This document shows positions 1 to 9,078 of a stretch of DNA of 34,465 bases, one piece after another. The first letter of the stretch is position 1. Each line of letters opens with the position of its first letter. Source of the DNA: Clostridiales bacterium (lineage in GTDB: Bacteria; Bacillota; Clostridia; Oscillospirales; Oscillospiraceae); NCBI GenBank assembly GCA_021202515.1, contig JAJQCW010000053.1, forward strand, positions 1-34,465, read 5' to 3'. Made by a program: the position numbers and the translations under genes. Below the pieces are notes generated by a model. The model was not told where the DNA came from and made no database searches. It saw nothing but the letters and a program-made list of their open reading frames with translations.

Positions 1-1154
1 TGCCGCGGGTGAAGTCCGGCTCGCTGTCCTGGGGTTCCAGCAGGCGGTGCTGGATAAGCTGGTACTTCACCGCCCGGTCAGAGCAGAGCTTGCACTCCGG
101 GGTGTTTCCGCAGTGGAAGCCCATGAAGGTGTCGGTGAGCTTGTAGTCGTACTTACCCTTGATGTCCTCATCGTAGATGTACTTGGGGACGGAGTTGTTG
201 ATGTCCAGCAAGGTGACGGTGTCATCGGAGACGCACATGCCGATGTACTCGCTGAGCGCGCCATAGATGTCCACCTCGCAGGAGACGGGGATGCCCTGGC
301 TGACCAGACGGGAGTTGACATAGCACGGCTCAAACCCGAACTGAGAGGGGAAGGCGGGCCAGCACTTGTCCGCAAAGGCCACGTATTTTTTGCTGCCCTT
401 GTGGGCCTCGGCCCAATCCAGCAGGGTCAACTCGAACTGCGCCATGCGCTTGTTCAGTTCGGGGTAATAGCAGCCCTCGCCCATCTCGGCGGCCATGTCC
501 GCGCAGACGGCGGGGATGCGCTCGTCCCCCGTGTGTTCCTTGTAGGCGACCAACAGGTCCAGTTCGGAGTTCTCCTCAATTTCCACGCCAATTTCATACA
601 GGCCCTTAATGGGGGCGTTGCAGGCGAAGAAGTCCTGGGGACGGGGGCCGAAGGTGATGATCTTCAAATTTTTCACGCCGATGATGGCACGGGCCACAGG
701 TACGAACTCCCGGATCATGTCCGCCACTTCCTCGGCGGTACCCACGGGGTACTCCGGGATATAGCCTTTCAAATGGCGCATCCCCAGGTTGTAGGAGCAG
801 TTTAGCATCCCGCAGTACGCATCGCCCCGGCCATTGATCATGTCGCCGTCCCCCTCGGCGGCGGCCACGAACATACAGGGGCCGTCGAACCGCTGGGCGA
901 TCTCCGTCTCCGGGGTCTCCGGGCCGAAGTTGCCCAAAAACACCACCAGAGTGTTGCAGCCCGCCGCGTTCACGTCGTCCACGGCCTTGAGCATATCCAG
1001 CTCGTTTTCCACAGTGATGGGGCACTCATAGAGGTCCTCGCCGTAGGCGGCCACGATGTTTTTCCGCCGCTGGGTGGACAGGGCAATGGGGAAGCAGTCA
1101 CGGCTGACGGCGATGATGCCCAGCTTGACGGTTGGAATGTTGTTGCTTACCATT
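1..1154 (-). CDS. L-fucose/L-arabinose isomerase-family sugar isomerase (3' part beyond window)
   Basis: The ATG at 1154 follows an AGGAGG ribosome site; 384 codons are visible and the C-terminus lies outside the window. The protein reads like an L-fucose isomerase-family aldose-ketose isomerase: an N-terminal Rossmann-type half (start MVSNNIPTVKLGIIAVSRDC, with LVVFLGNFGPETPE further in), then the metal-site half containing SCEVDIYGAL and VTLLDINN, whose Glu and Asp match the Mn-binding acidic residues of FucI. These enzymes are cytoplasmic and turn an aldose into a ketose. It is the last visible gene of the GH2-to-xylB unit, 41 bp after the xylulokinase, so the pair probably isomerises and then phosphorylates a pentose or deoxy sugar. 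The true substrate (fucose, arabinose, rhamnose or other) cannot be read from the sequence. Confidence 0.8.
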
Positions 1155-1195
1155 TGAAATTCCTCCTCAGTTTTAAATTAAGTCGTGTTTCTCAG

Positions 1196-2671
1196 TTACA
1201 GCAGTTGGGGGAATAGCGCTTTACAGGCCGGATAGATTTTCCGGAATTGCTGATAACGCTCCTCGTACAGTGCCGCCAGTTCCGGGTCCGGCTCCACCGT
1301 GTCCACCACATGGACAAGGCTGTCGCAGGCCGCCTTGACGGTGGGATAGGTGCCGTCCGCCACCATCGCCAGCATCGCGCCGCCCATGCCGGGTCCTTGT
1401 TCCGATTCCACAATTTCCAGCGTGACGTTCAGCACATTGGCACAGATGGTTTTCCACAGGGGACTTTTTGCGCCGCCGCCGCAGATTTTGCTGCGTTCGA
1501 TGACGATTCCCTGAGAACGCGCCACCTCCAGGCTGTCCCGGATGCCGAAGGCCACGCCCTCCAGTACCGCCTGGGTCAGGTCAGCGCGGGTGGTATCCAT
1601 CGTCATGCCGATGAAGGTGCCCCGGGCGTTGGTGTCGTTGATGGGGCTGCGCTCCCCCATCAGATAGGGCAGGAAAAAGACGTGTTTTTTGCCCAGCTTG
1701 TCCTCCGTGATGGGGGCCTGCTCCCCGGCGTAGTCCTCCGTCTGGAAAATGTCCTCCATCAGCCACTTGTTGCAGCTTGCGGCGGAGAGCATACAGCCCA
1801 TCAGGTGATAATTCCCATCCGCGTGGGCGAAGGAGTGGAGAGCGTTCTGCGGGTCTACGCCAAATTTCTCACTGGAAATAAAAATCGTTCCCGAAGTCCC
1901 CAGGGAGATGTTGCAGGCCCCTTCGCCCACGGTGCCGGTGCCCACTGCGGCGGCGGCGTTGTCCCCGGCTCCGGCGGCGACAACCACTGTCTCCGGGAGG
2001 CCCAGCTTGCGGGCCATTTCCGGCAGGAGGGTCCCCACCGGCTGATAAGACTCGAAAATCTGCGCCATTTGGGATTCCTGTACCCCGCAGAGGTCCAGCA
2101 TCTCTTTCGACCAGCGCTTGTGTTCCACGTCAAAGAGCAGCATCCCAGAGGCGTCGGACACGTCGGTGCAGTGAACACCGGTGAGCTTGTAGTTGATAAA
2201 ATCCTTTGGGAGCATGATTTTGTCGATTTTAGCGAACAAATCCGGCTCGTTTTCCCGCATCCACAGCAGTTTTGGAGCGGTGAAGCCTGCAAACGCGATG
2301 TTTGCGGTGTACTGAGAAAGTTTCTCTTTCCCCACCACGTTGTTCAGGTAATCCACCTGCTTCGCGGTGCGCCCGTCGTTCCAGAGGATGGCGGGACGGA
2401 TGACGTTGTCACCCTTATCCAGCACCACCAGGCCGTGCATCTGACCGCCCGCCCCGATGCCTGCCACCTGGGCGGCGTCGAAGCCCGCCAGCAGCTCCGG
2501 TATCCCCTCCACCACGGCGGAAAGCCAGTCCTCCGGGTTTTGCTGGCTCCAGCCGGGGCGGGGGAACTCCAGCGGGTATTCCCTGGAGACGATGTGCAAG
2601 ATTTGACCCGTTTCGTCCATCAGCAGCAGCTTGGCCGCCGAGGTGCCCAGGTCGATCCCAATGTAGAGCAT
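1196..2671 (-). CDS. xylB: Xylulokinase (FGGY-family carbohydrate kinase)
   Basis: 491 aa, the usual XylB length. The N-terminus holds the FGGY phosphate-binding motif (YIGIDLGTSAAKLLLMDE, residues 3-20). Residues near 75-105 carry GQMHGLV and ILWNDGRT, characteristic of xylulokinases rather than glycerol or fuculose kinases. The C-terminal nucleotide-binding half carries GTSGTIF and GGGAKSPLWK. It phosphorylates D-xylulose to xylulose 5-phosphate in the cytoplasm, feeding the pentose phosphate pathway. It lies 13 bp downstream of the GH1 gene and 41 bp upstream of the FucI-like isomerase. No xylA is visible in the window, so the partner isomerase may be the FucI-like enzyme or lie elsewhere; a different ketose substrate remains possible. 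Confidence 0.88.
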   Translation of the reverse strand: MLYIGIDLGTSAAKLLLMDETGQILHIVSREYPLEFPRPGWSQQNPEDWLSAVVEGIPELLAGFDAAQVAGIGAGGQMHGLVVLDKGDNVIRPAILWNDGRTAKQVDYLNNVVGKEKLSQYTANIAFAGFTAPKLLWMRENEPDLFAKIDKIMLPKDFINYKLTGVHCTDVSDASGMLLFDVEHKRWSKEMLDLCGVQESQMAQIFESYQPVGTLLPEMARKLGLPETVVVAAGAGDNAAAAVGTGTVGEGACNISLGTSGTIFISSEKFGVDPQNALHSFAHADGNYHLMGCMLSAASCNKWLMEDIFQTEDYAGEQAPITEDKLGKKHVFFLPYLMGERSPINDTNARGTFIGMTMDTTRADLTQAVLEGVAFGIRDSLEVARSQGIVIERSKICGGGAKSPLWKTICANVLNVTLEIVESEQGPGMGGAMLAMVADGTYPTVKAACDSLVHVVDTVEPDPELAALYEERYQQFRKIYPACKALFPQLL

Positions 2672-2684
2672 TATGCCCTCCCTT

Positions 2685-3962
2685 TTATCGCAGACTGCCC
2701 AGTACGCTCAGGCTCTCCTTTGGCATCCGCTTTTGCGTCTTTCGATCCACGGCCACCAAACCAAAGGTGATGGAAAAGCCCTTTTGCCACTCAAAGTTAT
2801 CCAGTAAACTCCAGTGGAAATACCCTTTCACCGGCAGGCCATCCGCCAGACAGCGGCACACACCGTCGGTAGCCGCCTGAATAAAAGCGACGCGGCGGCT
2901 ATCATCAGCGGTTCCAATGCCGTTTTCGGTCACGAGAATATCTCCGTGGAAGTCTTTGTATACAGCTCGAATGACATGTTCCAACGCCTGGGGGTAAAAC
3001 GCATAACCGGACTGAGTCATCTCTGCACCCTCCGGCTCCGGCAGGGTCCCCTCCGGGCCGATCAGGGAGCGGGTATAGTTCTGAACGCCGATAAAGTCGT
3101 CCCCGGCAATGGCGGGCAGATAATGGAGGAACTCCTTGTCCCATTCTCTGGCGGCGTTGCCTTCGCCGCCGGGTGCGGCCTGGATGTCGTGAAGGCTCAG
3201 CGTCAGTCCTACTTTGACGTGAGGAGCGACCTCGCGGATCACCTTTACAGCGGCCTGATGCGCCTGCATAATCAGCTCATCGCCGTGCTGGGTGCGGGGG
3301 GACAGGAAGGTCTGCGGGTTGTCAACGCCGAACACCTCCAGCGTTTCGCGGGCGGCTTCTTTCTGCCCTGCTAAAAGCTCCTCAATGTTGATGCCCACCT
3401 GTACGCCGCCCTCTGCGTTCCCGGCGGTCTGCGCCTGTAGCTGGCGAATGAATTGTTCCGCAAACCCAGCCAGCGCAATGCCCATGTTGGCCTCGTTGAT
3501 GGTGCAAACATAATAGAGGTCCGCGCCCAGATGTTCCATCACATAGCGAACGTACCTGGCGAAATCCTCTACTACGGTGTCCGCTTCCCAGCCGCCTTTG
3601 GTGATAAGCCATTTGGGGCTGGAGAAATGGTGGAGCGTCACCACCGGTTCCACGCCGTTTGCAACGCAGCAGGCGATGACATCCCGGTAGTGGTCGATGG
3701 CCTCCTCGCAGAACTGGCCTTCCTCCGGCTCCACCCTGGCCCACTCGATGGAGAAGCGATAGGCGTTCAGCCCTGCCTGGGCCAGCATCTGAATATCCTC
3801 GGTATAGTGTTCGTAGTGGCCGCAGCAGTTGCCGCTGGGTTCGACAAAGGCGGAGTGCTTCATCTGTTCCTGTGCCCAGCAGTCACTGTAGATGTTGTTG
3901 CCCTCCACCTGATGGGCGGCGGTAGCCGCCCCCAGGAGAAAGCTGGAGTTAAACTTTTTCAT
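2685..3962 (-). CDS. GH1 family beta-glycosidase (beta-glucosidase-like)
   Basis: 425 aa, single GH1 barrel. The start matches the family (FLLGAATAAHQVEG, residues 8-21). The acid/base Glu is E157 in CTINEAN and the nucleophile is E346 in LVTENGIG. WSLLDNFEWQKGF follows, as in beta-glucosidases. There is no signal peptide, so it works in the cytoplasm. The C-terminal segment GLVAVDRKTQKRMPK resembles unphosphorylated-substrate beta-glucosidases more than 6-phospho-beta-glucosidases, and no PTS genes are nearby. It probably removes terminal beta-glucosyl, galactosyl or related sugars from imported glycosides. It sits in a tight run with GH3 upstream (21 bp) and xylB downstream (13 bp). The exact sugar specificity is open. 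Confidence 0.88.
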   Translation of the reverse strand: MKKFNSSFLLGAATAAHQVEGNNIYSDCWAQEQMKHSAFVEPSGNCCGHYEHYTEDIQMLAQAGLNAYRFSIEWARVEPEEGQFCEEAIDHYRDVIACCVANGVEPVVTLHHFSSPKWLITKGGWEADTVVEDFARYVRYVMEHLGADLYYVCTINEANMGIALAGFAEQFIRQLQAQTAGNAEGGVQVGINIEELLAGQKEAARETLEVFGVDNPQTFLSPRTQHGDELIMQAHQAAVKVIREVAPHVKVGLTLSLHDIQAAPGGEGNAAREWDKEFLHYLPAIAGDDFIGVQNYTRSLIGPEGTLPEPEGAEMTQSGYAFYPQALEHVIRAVYKDFHGDILVTENGIGTADDSRRVAFIQAATDGVCRCLADGLPVKGYFHWSLLDNFEWQKGFSITFGLVAVDRKTQKRMPKESLSVLGSLR

Positions 3963-3983
3963 GGTGTGACCTCTTTCTGTGGC

Positions 3984-6365
3984 TCAGCGGTCAGCGTTCA
4001 GCATCGCCAGCAGTTGATCCAGCTTTTCAAAGGACAGTCTGCCGGAGCTGAAATTGACCATCTTGCCGATGGGCATATCCATCCCGATGGCCTGGTTATC
4101 CATCGCTGCGTCAGGCGCGTCCTCATCCTCCAGTGCGTTGGCCTTGTCCTCGTCGGGGATGCTGTGCTGGCTGCCCATCATCATCTGAATGACAGGCGCG
4201 GACGTGGGGTCGGAGAGCAGCTCAAACATGCTGCTTTCCCCGGTGAATTTCCGCTTGACCTGCTTCGTGCCGGTCACTTGAACCGTCGCCTCTGCCCGAA
4301 TGTCCACAGAAGACGCACCTGCCAGAATGCGATAAGCGCCGCTCTCCACAAACCAGTCGGAAATCTCTGTATTGTAGTAGGCAAAGCTGCGCCCGGACAG
4401 GGAAATCGACACTGTCTTGATTTCTCCGGGCAGGAGGGCGACTTTTGCGAAGCCTTTCAGCTCCTTCACAGGGCGGGACACCGCAGAGCTGACCGGCTGC
4501 ACATACACCTGCACGATCTCCTTCCCGGCCACGCTGCCGGTGTTGGTCACGTCCAGGGAAACCGTCAGCGTTTCGGTGTCCTCCACCGCGTTTTTGTCCA
4601 GCCGCAGGTTGCTGTAGGCGAAGCTGGTGTAGCTCAGGCCGTAGCCGAAGGGGAAACGGACGGCCATGTTTTTCTTTTCATAGTAGCGGTAGCCCACGAA
4701 TACCCCTTCCTCATAGACGGCGGTCTCCTTCTGGGGGTAATTCAGGGCTGAGGGGTTGTCACCTAACTGAACCGGCCAGGTCTCCGCCAGTTTGCCACTG
4801 GGACAGGCGTCACCGTAGAGCAGGCGGACTGTGGCCTCTGCCACCGCCTGCCCGCCGGTGTACAAAGCCATTACCGCGTTGGCCTGTTCCAGCCAGGGGG
4901 TCTCCACCGGCGCGCCCAGGCTCAGCAGCACCACAATGGGCTTGCCCAGGTCTGCCAAACGGTTCAACAGGTCGATTTGGTTGGCCGGGAGCTTCATGTC
5001 CTTCCGGTCAAAGCCCTCGCTTTCGATGCGGAAGGGCAGACCCAGGTTCAGCAGAATTACCTCCGCACCTTCACAGGCGGCGAGGGCCTCGGCCACATAC
5101 TGCTCGTCTACATCGTCCCGTTTGATGCGGAACCCACGGGCGAAGGTGTAAGAGATCCCCTCTGCCGCCAGCGCATCCAACAGGCTGGGAACCTTCGTGG
5201 CGTTGACGTTGCTGCTGCCGCCGCCCTGATAGCGGATATTTTTCGCAAATCCGCCGATAACGGCGACTTTCGTGTCCTTATGCAGCGGCAAAAGATTGTC
5301 CTCATTTTTCAGCAGAACCGCGCTCTCCGCCGCAGCGTCCCGTGCCAGGGCGTGATGAGCCTCCATGTCGCAGGTGAAGCCGATGGGGTCCCCGCCGAAC
5401 CCGCAAGGCGGGTTTGGTGGGGGGAGGAGGCGCGACGGAACGGACGAGCTTTCGGCTTCAGCCGGAAGCGAGGGATGTGAAGTCCGCGCCGACGAGCGGC
5501 CCTCGATGCCCTTTTTCACCAGGGTCAGCAACCGCCGAACCGTGGCGTCCAGCTTTTCCATCGACAGCTCGCCGCTTTCCACAGCCTTGACGATCCTTTC
5601 GTCTGCACAGTCCAGCGGGCCGGGCATCCGCAGGTCGAAGCTGGTGGAAACGCCCTTGACGGGGTCGTTGGCCGCGCCCCAGTCGGACACCACCACGCCG
5701 TCATAGCCCCACTCCTGCCGCAGTATCTGCTCCAGCAGATGGGGATGCTCCGAGCAATAGTCCCCGTTGACCTTGTTGTAAGCAGTCATCACCATCCAGG
5801 GCTTAGCCTCCCGAATGGCCTCCTCGAAGCTGGACAGGTAGATCTCCCGGAGGGTGCGCTCATCCACCACCGCGTTCAGGGAGTAGCGGCAGGTCTCCTG
5901 GTTGTTTACCGCAAAGTGCTTGATGCAGGCCCCAACTCCCTGGCTCTGAACGCCCTTGATGTGGCCCGCCGCCATGCGGGAGGACAGAAGCGGGTCCTCG
6001 GAGAAATACTCAAAGTTCCGGCCACAGAGAGGGCTGCGTTTGATGTTCACACCGGGGCCAAGCAGCACCTGCACGTTATTTGCCTGACATTCTTCGCCCA
6101 GGGCCTGTCCCACCCGTTCAATCAGCCCGGTATCCCAACTGTTGCAGAGGGTGGCGCTGGAGGGGAAGCAGGTGGCGGGGACGCTTTCGTTGATGCCCAG
6201 CATATCGGTGTCTTTTTCCTGCTTGCGCAGCCCGTGAGGGCCGTCGGTCAGCATAATAGCAGGCACCTTACCCTCTACGCTCTGAGTGTACCAGAAGGCG
6301 CTGCCGCTTGTTAGGCTAGCTTTTTCTTCCAGAGTAAGACTGGACAAGATTTCTTCTACGTTCAT
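3984..6365 (-). CDS. GH3 family beta-glucosidase-like enzyme with an in-frame repeat insertion
   Basis: The start is set at 6365 (MNVEEILSSL) because a good AGAAAGGAG site precedes it; the open frame continues upstream only as an overlap with the esterase gene in another frame. 793 aa. The GH3 N-domain has GPHGLRKQ (42-48), KHFAVNN (149-155) and the nucleophile D228 in VVSDWGA. The C-domain runs from NEDNLLPL, followed by a fibronectin-III-like domain and a 100-residue acidic tail ending near SFEKLDQLLAMLNADR, a tail type seen in some Firmicute GH3s. Residues about 289-329, between the two core domains, are a Ser/Pro-rich stretch foreign to the family and encoded by two DNA hairpins (separate entry). 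No signal peptide. It probably cleaves beta-glucosides or beta-xylosides in the cytoplasm. Confidence 0.88.
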   Translation of the reverse strand: MNVEEILSSLTLEEKASLTSGSAFWYTQSVEGKVPAIMLTDGPHGLRKQEKDTDMLGINESVPATCFPSSATLCNSWDTGLIERVGQALGEECQANNVQVLLGPGVNIKRSPLCGRNFEYFSEDPLLSSRMAAGHIKGVQSQGVGACIKHFAVNNQETCRYSLNAVVDERTLREIYLSSFEEAIREAKPWMVMTAYNKVNGDYCSEHPHLLEQILRQEWGYDGVVVSDWGAANDPVKGVSTSFDLRMPGPLDCADERIVKAVESGELSMEKLDATVRRLLTLVKKGIEGRSSARTSHPSLPAEAESSSVPSRLLPPPNPPCGFGGDPIGFTCDMEAHHALARDAAAESAVLLKNEDNLLPLHKDTKVAVIGGFAKNIRYQGGGSSNVNATKVPSLLDALAAEGISYTFARGFRIKRDDVDEQYVAEALAACEGAEVILLNLGLPFRIESEGFDRKDMKLPANQIDLLNRLADLGKPIVVLLSLGAPVETPWLEQANAVMALYTGGQAVAEATVRLLYGDACPSGKLAETWPVQLGDNPSALNYPQKETAVYEEGVFVGYRYYEKKNMAVRFPFGYGLSYTSFAYSNLRLDKNAVEDTETLTVSLDVTNTGSVAGKEIVQVYVQPVSSAVSRPVKELKGFAKVALLPGEIKTVSISLSGRSFAYYNTEISDWFVESGAYRILAGASSVDIRAEATVQVTGTKQVKRKFTGESSMFELLSDPTSAPVIQMMMGSQHSIPDEDKANALEDEDAPDAAMDNQAIGMDMPIGKMVNFSSGRLSFEKLDQLLAMLNADR
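5387..5497. repeat. Two-hairpin GC-rich insertion element inside a GH3 gene
   Basis: A first inverted repeat (5390-5404 with 5408-5422, loop aag) pairs 13 of 15 bases in the transcribed strand and the other two as G-U on the opposite strand. A second (5448-5457 with 5460-5469) pairs 9 of 10. Together they encode a Ser/Pro-rich stretch with no GH3 counterpart, lying between the end of the N-domain and the start of the C-domain. The total keeps the frame. I infer a REP-like or miniature repeat tolerated in an interdomain linker; its exact ends and copy number elsewhere are unknown. Confidence 0.6.
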
Positions 6366-6397
6366 TGTAAGCTCCTTTCTGCTCTGTGGTGAGTAAA

Positions 6398-7474
6398 TCA
6401 CAAGTTTTTCTTCAAAAAGGCGGCGAGAACTTCGGCGGCCTGCCGATGACAAGCTGCGCCCGGATGCCCGTGTGCGCCAATGGTCTGTTCTGTCAAAGAG
6501 GGCAGCGCCAGAAAGATTGCCCGATGATCTCCCGTTTCGGCGGCATATTGCTCCACAGCAGCTTGCAGCACGGGGGCCAGACGGTTGCCCATCATGCCGT
6601 ATGCCCAGACGATGAGCGCGGCGGGATCGTTGGTACGAACCAGCGTTAAAAACCGCTTTGCCGCACATTGGAGGGCTGCCGCACGTTCTGCATCTATGGT
6701 TCCCGTCCCGTCAACTGCGCCAATGGCATCCAATGCGCAGTCGTCGTTGGTGCCCAGGTTGATGATAACAGCGTCAGGCTGCCAGGCGCTAAAGTCATAC
6801 GGCTTCTTTGCACCCAGCGCCTCGTTCCGCTCCCCCTCCAGCAGACCGCAAACTTGCGTGTAAATGGGCGGGATGATATTGGCGGGGTCGTTGGCGAAGT
6901 CCGTCATAAGACCCCAGCCGCTCTGGGAGACGACACGGTATTCTGCGTCCAGCGCTGCGGCGGTCATGCGGGAGTAGCTGTTTTCCGCCGAGAGAAAGGC
7001 AGAGATCCAATCTGTCTCCAATGTCGCGCCGACGGCCCCCTCCCCGCTGGTGATACTGTCTCCCACGAACTCCAGCCGATATGCCGGTTCCGGCAGAGGG
7101 AGAAACGCTCCGTCTCGCCAGGCGAGGCTTCGGATTTGCAGCAGGTTTTGCGGGTCGTCGTGCATGGCCTGGGTCTCCTTGAGGATACGCACCCGCTTCG
7201 GAACGCCAGCGGTCATGCCGCGAAAAACACAAACCCTGCTCTCTCCCAGCGAGGCCGGGAACCGGCTCAGCCACGCCCCGTTCAGTTCAATGGAGACCCA
7301 CGGTTCATATCCTTCCCAGTCCGCGTACAGGTCCACCCAAAGCTCGCTGCCGGTGAAGCACAGTTCCAGGCCGCTGGCGGTCCAGAACAGGGTCAGCGGG
7401 TTGGTATCCGGGCATCGGCCCAGCACCCGCAGATTAGGGATGTTAGTCAGAGGACAACAGGTCAGTTTTTCCAT
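6398..7474 (-). CDS. SGNH/GDSL-family carbohydrate esterase (CE2-like)
   Basis: 358 aa. The N-terminal part (about 1-120) looks like the beta-sandwich found in front of the catalytic domain in carbohydrate esterase family 2. The SGNH hydrolase domain follows, with catalytic S140 in FVGDSITSG, the block-III-type Asn in NLGTND (240-244), and the histidine block near HGHPG (335-339). The position where SGNH enzymes usually carry the acidic partner (DxxH) holds His335 instead of Asp, which fits the Ser-His dyad known from some CE2 members. No signal peptide. The likely role is removing acetyl groups from imported oligosaccharides, clearing the way for the glycosidases encoded on both sides. It is separated from the transporter gene by a hairpin at 7509-7546. 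Confidence 0.78.
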   Translation of the reverse strand: MEKLTCCPLTNIPNLRVLGRCPDTNPLTLFWTASGLELCFTGSELWVDLYADWEGYEPWVSIELNGAWLSRFPASLGESRVCVFRGMTAGVPKRVRILKETQAMHDDPQNLLQIRSLAWRDGAFLPLPEPAYRLEFVGDSITSGEGAVGATLETDWISAFLSAENSYSRMTAAALDAEYRVVSQSGWGLMTDFANDPANIIPPIYTQVCGLLEGERNEALGAKKPYDFSAWQPDAVIINLGTNDDCALDAIGAVDGTGTIDAERAAALQCAAKRFLTLVRTNDPAALIVWAYGMMGNRLAPVLQAAVEQYAAETGDHRAIFLALPSLTEQTIGAHGHPGAACHRQAAEVLAAFLKKNL

Positions 7475-7508
7475 AAAACAGCACCTCGCAGAATTGTTTC
7501 GTTTTAGG

Positions 7509-7546
7509 ACGAAAGCCCCGGACCCGTGCAGGCCAGGGGCTTTCGT
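7509..7546 (-). terminator. Hairpin between symporter and esterase genes (leaky terminator or processing site)
   Basis: Perfect 11-bp inverted repeat (acgaaagcccc with ggggctttcgt) around a 16-nt loop, 62 bp after the symporter stop codon. It has no clean U-run on the minus transcript, so full termination is doubtful. Partial termination or 3'-end protection of the upstream glycosidase/transporter message is plausible. Confidence 0.45.
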
Positions 7547-7607
7547 AAGGTAGGGTTGAAAGGGAGGGTTGAGAAAAATGGGAAAGGGGCAAGTTTAAGA
7601 GGTTCTG

Positions 7608-8999
7608 TTATTCCTCAGTGTCGGCGGTCTTGGCGTACTTGGCGCGTTTTTCCGCCAGAGCAGCGTTCATCTCAGGACGGATCTTGTCCAGCTTGAAGAA
7701 GTTCAGGCTGAGACCGGCAATCAGGTAGAAGGCCATGGGAACCAGGGAGTAGCACAGACGGATCATCATAATGGCGGAATCGGGCTGAACATCCAAAGTA
7801 CCGTTGAACCCGGCCCAGCTCAGCAGGACGCCAACCACGAAGGTACCCAGAGCAGACCCCAGTTTGTTGGCAAAGCCGGTGATGGCAGTCATGGAACCCT
7901 CCAGACGGGGGCCGAGCTTCCATTCGTTGTAATCAGCGCAGTCAATGATGAGCATATTGAACATATAGGAGGCGGGCAGAGACACAAAGCCCACAATGAC
8001 GCCAGCCACACACAGCATGGGGAAGTTATCCACGGCAAAGAAGTTCAGCAAACCGTAGGCGATTGCACCGTAGAGGGACCACTGAATCAGGTGCTTTACG
8101 GAAATTTTCCTCAGAATTACGGGATAAAACGCCAGACTCAGCATGGCAATGACCTGGAACATACTGATCATACCGCTGATGGAGACGTTGCCCACGATGT
8201 ACAGGAAGTAGTAGGAGAGAACGGTGCTGCTGAAGATGCCGCCCATGCCAACCACCAGTTGAACCATAGCGATGGGGAAGATGTTTTTGTTGGTTCTAAA
8301 GACAGTGGCCACATCCTTGAGGGAGGCTTTTTCGCCACCGCCGGTGTCCACGTCGTACTTCTCCTTGATGAAGAAGAAGCGCAGCAGGCCGATGATGGCC
8401 AGAGGCACGGCCAGATAACCGACCATGCGGCTCCAACCGGAGGCATCGTTGATGATGGGGGCATAGAGCATGGGGAAGGTCACGTTGAAAATCATGATGA
8501 ACACGACGCAGAACATGGCGCCCCAGGAACCGAGCTTGATGTACTTCTGGTTGTTGTTGAAGGCACGCACCATGTAGGGGTTGCCGGCGGCGGTCAGGAA
8601 GGTCTTGAAGAAGGACTGGCACAGGGCGTAGCAGACCACGATCCAGACGCACTTGACCACCAAGCTGAATTGGGTGGGGACGGAGTAGAGCAGCCAGGTG
8701 GTGAACCACAGGCCGATGATCATGAAGTCATAAGGACGGCCACGGCCCCAGCGGGTGTTGGTCCGGTCCACAACGTAACCGGCCAGGATGTCGGAGATAC
8801 TGTCGATGATTTTACTGGCCATCAGCAGCGTACCGACCAGGGCAGCGTCCAGCCCCAGCGCATTGGTGCAGTAGACGGTCAGATAGCCGAGGACCAGGAC
8901 CTGAATCTGAACGGAGACGCCGTTGCAGCTCCAGAGAATAAGGTTTCCTGCGCCGATCTTGTTAGGATCTTCGGCCTTTTTTTCTTTCTTTTTGAACAT
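7608..8999 (-). CDS. GPH-family (glycoside-pentoside-hexuronide) cation:sugar symporter
   Basis: 463 aa. The start at 8999 is chosen because AAGGAGG precedes this ATG with normal spacing; an ATG further upstream has no site. About 12 hydrophobic segments begin with ILWSCNGVSVQIQVLVLGYL after a lysine-rich cytoplasmic N-terminus. The cytoplasmic loop near residue 75-85 reads DRTNTRWGRGRPYDF, matching the GPH signature of the MelB/XylP/GusB group. It imports glycosides with Na+ or H+. It is the only transporter in the window, sits between the GH43/GH2 pair and the esterase/GH3/GH1 run, and is therefore the best candidate entry route for the locus substrate. Confidence 0.88.
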   Translation of the reverse strand: MFKKKEKKAEDPNKIGAGNLILWSCNGVSVQIQVLVLGYLTVYCTNALGLDAALVGTLLMASKIIDSISDILAGYVVDRTNTRWGRGRPYDFMIIGLWFTTWLLYSVPTQFSLVVKCVWIVVCYALCQSFFKTFLTAAGNPYMVRAFNNNQKYIKLGSWGAMFCVVFIMIFNVTFPMLYAPIINDASGWSRMVGYLAVPLAIIGLLRFFFIKEKYDVDTGGGEKASLKDVATVFRTNKNIFPIAMVQLVVGMGGIFSSTVLSYYFLYIVGNVSISGMISMFQVIAMLSLAFYPVILRKISVKHLIQWSLYGAIAYGLLNFFAVDNFPMLCVAGVIVGFVSLPASYMFNMLIIDCADYNEWKLGPRLEGSMTAITGFANKLGSALGTFVVGVLLSWAGFNGTLDVQPDSAIMMIRLCYSLVPMAFYLIAGLSLNFFKLDKIRPEMNAALAEKRAKYAKTADTEE

Positions 9000-9078
9000 G
9001 ATTTTCCTCCTTTTGACGAACAAAATGGATATTTACCAACCGCAGACGACGCATTTCCATCGTGCGGAATGATACGAT

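Noticed and set aside
2685-3962. A 6-phospho-beta-glucosidase call for the GH1 gene
   Set aside because: The segment following the nucleophile lacks the usual phosphate-binding Ser-Lys-Tyr pattern and no PTS genes are nearby.
6366-6668. A 101-codon N-terminal extension of the GH3 gene
   Set aside because: It overlaps the SGNH esterase in another frame, and the GH3 family start plus a good ribosome site are at 6365.
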